A DNA stretch of 12,094 nt from Anaerolineae bacterium (lineage in GTDB: Bacteria; Chloroflexota; Anaerolineae; SpSt-600). The notes under the pieces were generated by a model, which was given only the letters and a program-made list of their open reading frames with translations, was not told the DNA's origin and did no database searches. A program made the translations under genes and the position numbers. Positions 11,989 through 12,094 of this stretch are shown piece after piece. The stretch is taken from NCBI GenBank assembly GCA_028275425.1, contig JAPWUT010000031.1, positions 1 through 12,094 on the forward strand. Direction: 5' to 3'. Positions within the stretch are counted from its first letter, which is position 1; each line of letters starts with the position of its first letter.

Positions 11989-12094
11989 GGCTATTTAAGC
12001 GAAAGGCCAGGGACTGGAAAGAGGCTGCCCAGACCTTGAAAGAATCGCCAGACCCTAAAGCCAGGTGGGAGGCAGCGGAAGCCCTCGCTGATTC
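11985..12094 (+). CDS. Start of a probable HEAT-repeat protein (3' end outside window)
   Basis: A GTG at 11985 overlaps the macro-domain stop as G-T-G-A and is preceded by AAGGAGG at 11968-11974, 10 bases away. The 36 visible codons give a basic start (R-L-F-K-R-K) and then P-D-P-K-A-R-W-E-A-A-E-A-L-A-D-S, the pattern of HEAT/PBS-lyase-type repeats, where a Pro/Asp turn precedes an R-x-x-A-A-x-A-L helix. Such proteins are usually protein-interaction scaffolds. Only about one repeat is visible, so the call is tentative. Confidence 0.55.
   Translation, partial: MRLFKRKARDWKEAAQTLKESPDPKARWEAAEALAD

Noticed and set aside
1..12094. tRNA, rRNA, CRISPR, insertion sequence or attachment site
   Set aside because: No cloverleaf, repeat-spacer pattern, transposase motif or long direct repeat was recognised while reading either strand.

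Overview
This window reads as a protein-dense stretch of a bacterial chromosome of moderate to high GC. Seven plus-strand protein genes with strong Shine-Dalgarno sites flank a minus-strand ABC transporter block. A tungsten/molybdenum aldehyde oxidoreductase, an AcsE-type methyltetrahydrofolate:corrinoid methyltransferase and a 16-cysteine polyferredoxin point to an anaerobe with Wood-Ljungdahl-type one-carbon metabolism. A membrane-anchored FtsK/SpoIIIE translocase marks it as a bacterium. I lean towards a (possibly thermophilic) Chloroflexota-like or Firmicutes-like anaerobe, but there is no rRNA or other phylogenetic marker, so this is weak.

Region A (1-4501, plus strand): the 3' part of a fold-type II PLP enzyme (cysteine synthase-like), a 63-residue winged-helix protein, an AcsE-family methyltransferase with a C-terminal insertion, a polyferredoxin, an aldehyde:ferredoxin oxidoreductase and a MoaD/ThiS-like sulfur carrier. 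Gaps are 3, 20, 9, 95 and 108 bp. The two larger gaps each hold perfect inverted repeats (2273-2298; 4193-4246 and 4247-4269) that probably tune expression between oxidoreductase parts. The likely logic is methyl-group transfer plus low-potential electron transfer through the polyferredoxin to or from a tungstopterin aldehyde/acid couple, with MoaD supplying dithiolene sulfur for the cofactor.

Region B (4498-8011, minus strand): an ABC ATPase and a very large FtsX/MacB-type permease. Upstream lie a small helical protein gene and a truncated nucleotidyltransferase gene. The permease start lies inside the nucleotidyltransferase remnant in another frame, so the transporter seems to have landed in a two-gene small-protein/nucleotidyltransferase module. 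A good sigma-A-type promoter (TTGACA-16-TACAAT) in front of the module now probably serves the transporter too. The ATPase stop overlaps the convergent MoaD stop by 4 bp.

Region C (8142-12094, plus strand): an FtsK/SpoIIIE translocase behind a promoter giving a very short leader; a DAO-family FAD oxidoreductase with its own promoter overlapping the ftsK stop; a macro-domain protein 3 bp downstream; and the first 36 codons of a probable HEAT-repeat protein that overlaps the macro-domain stop. No tRNA, rRNA, CRISPR array or insertion sequence was recognised. No gene-free stretch exceeds 300 bases.
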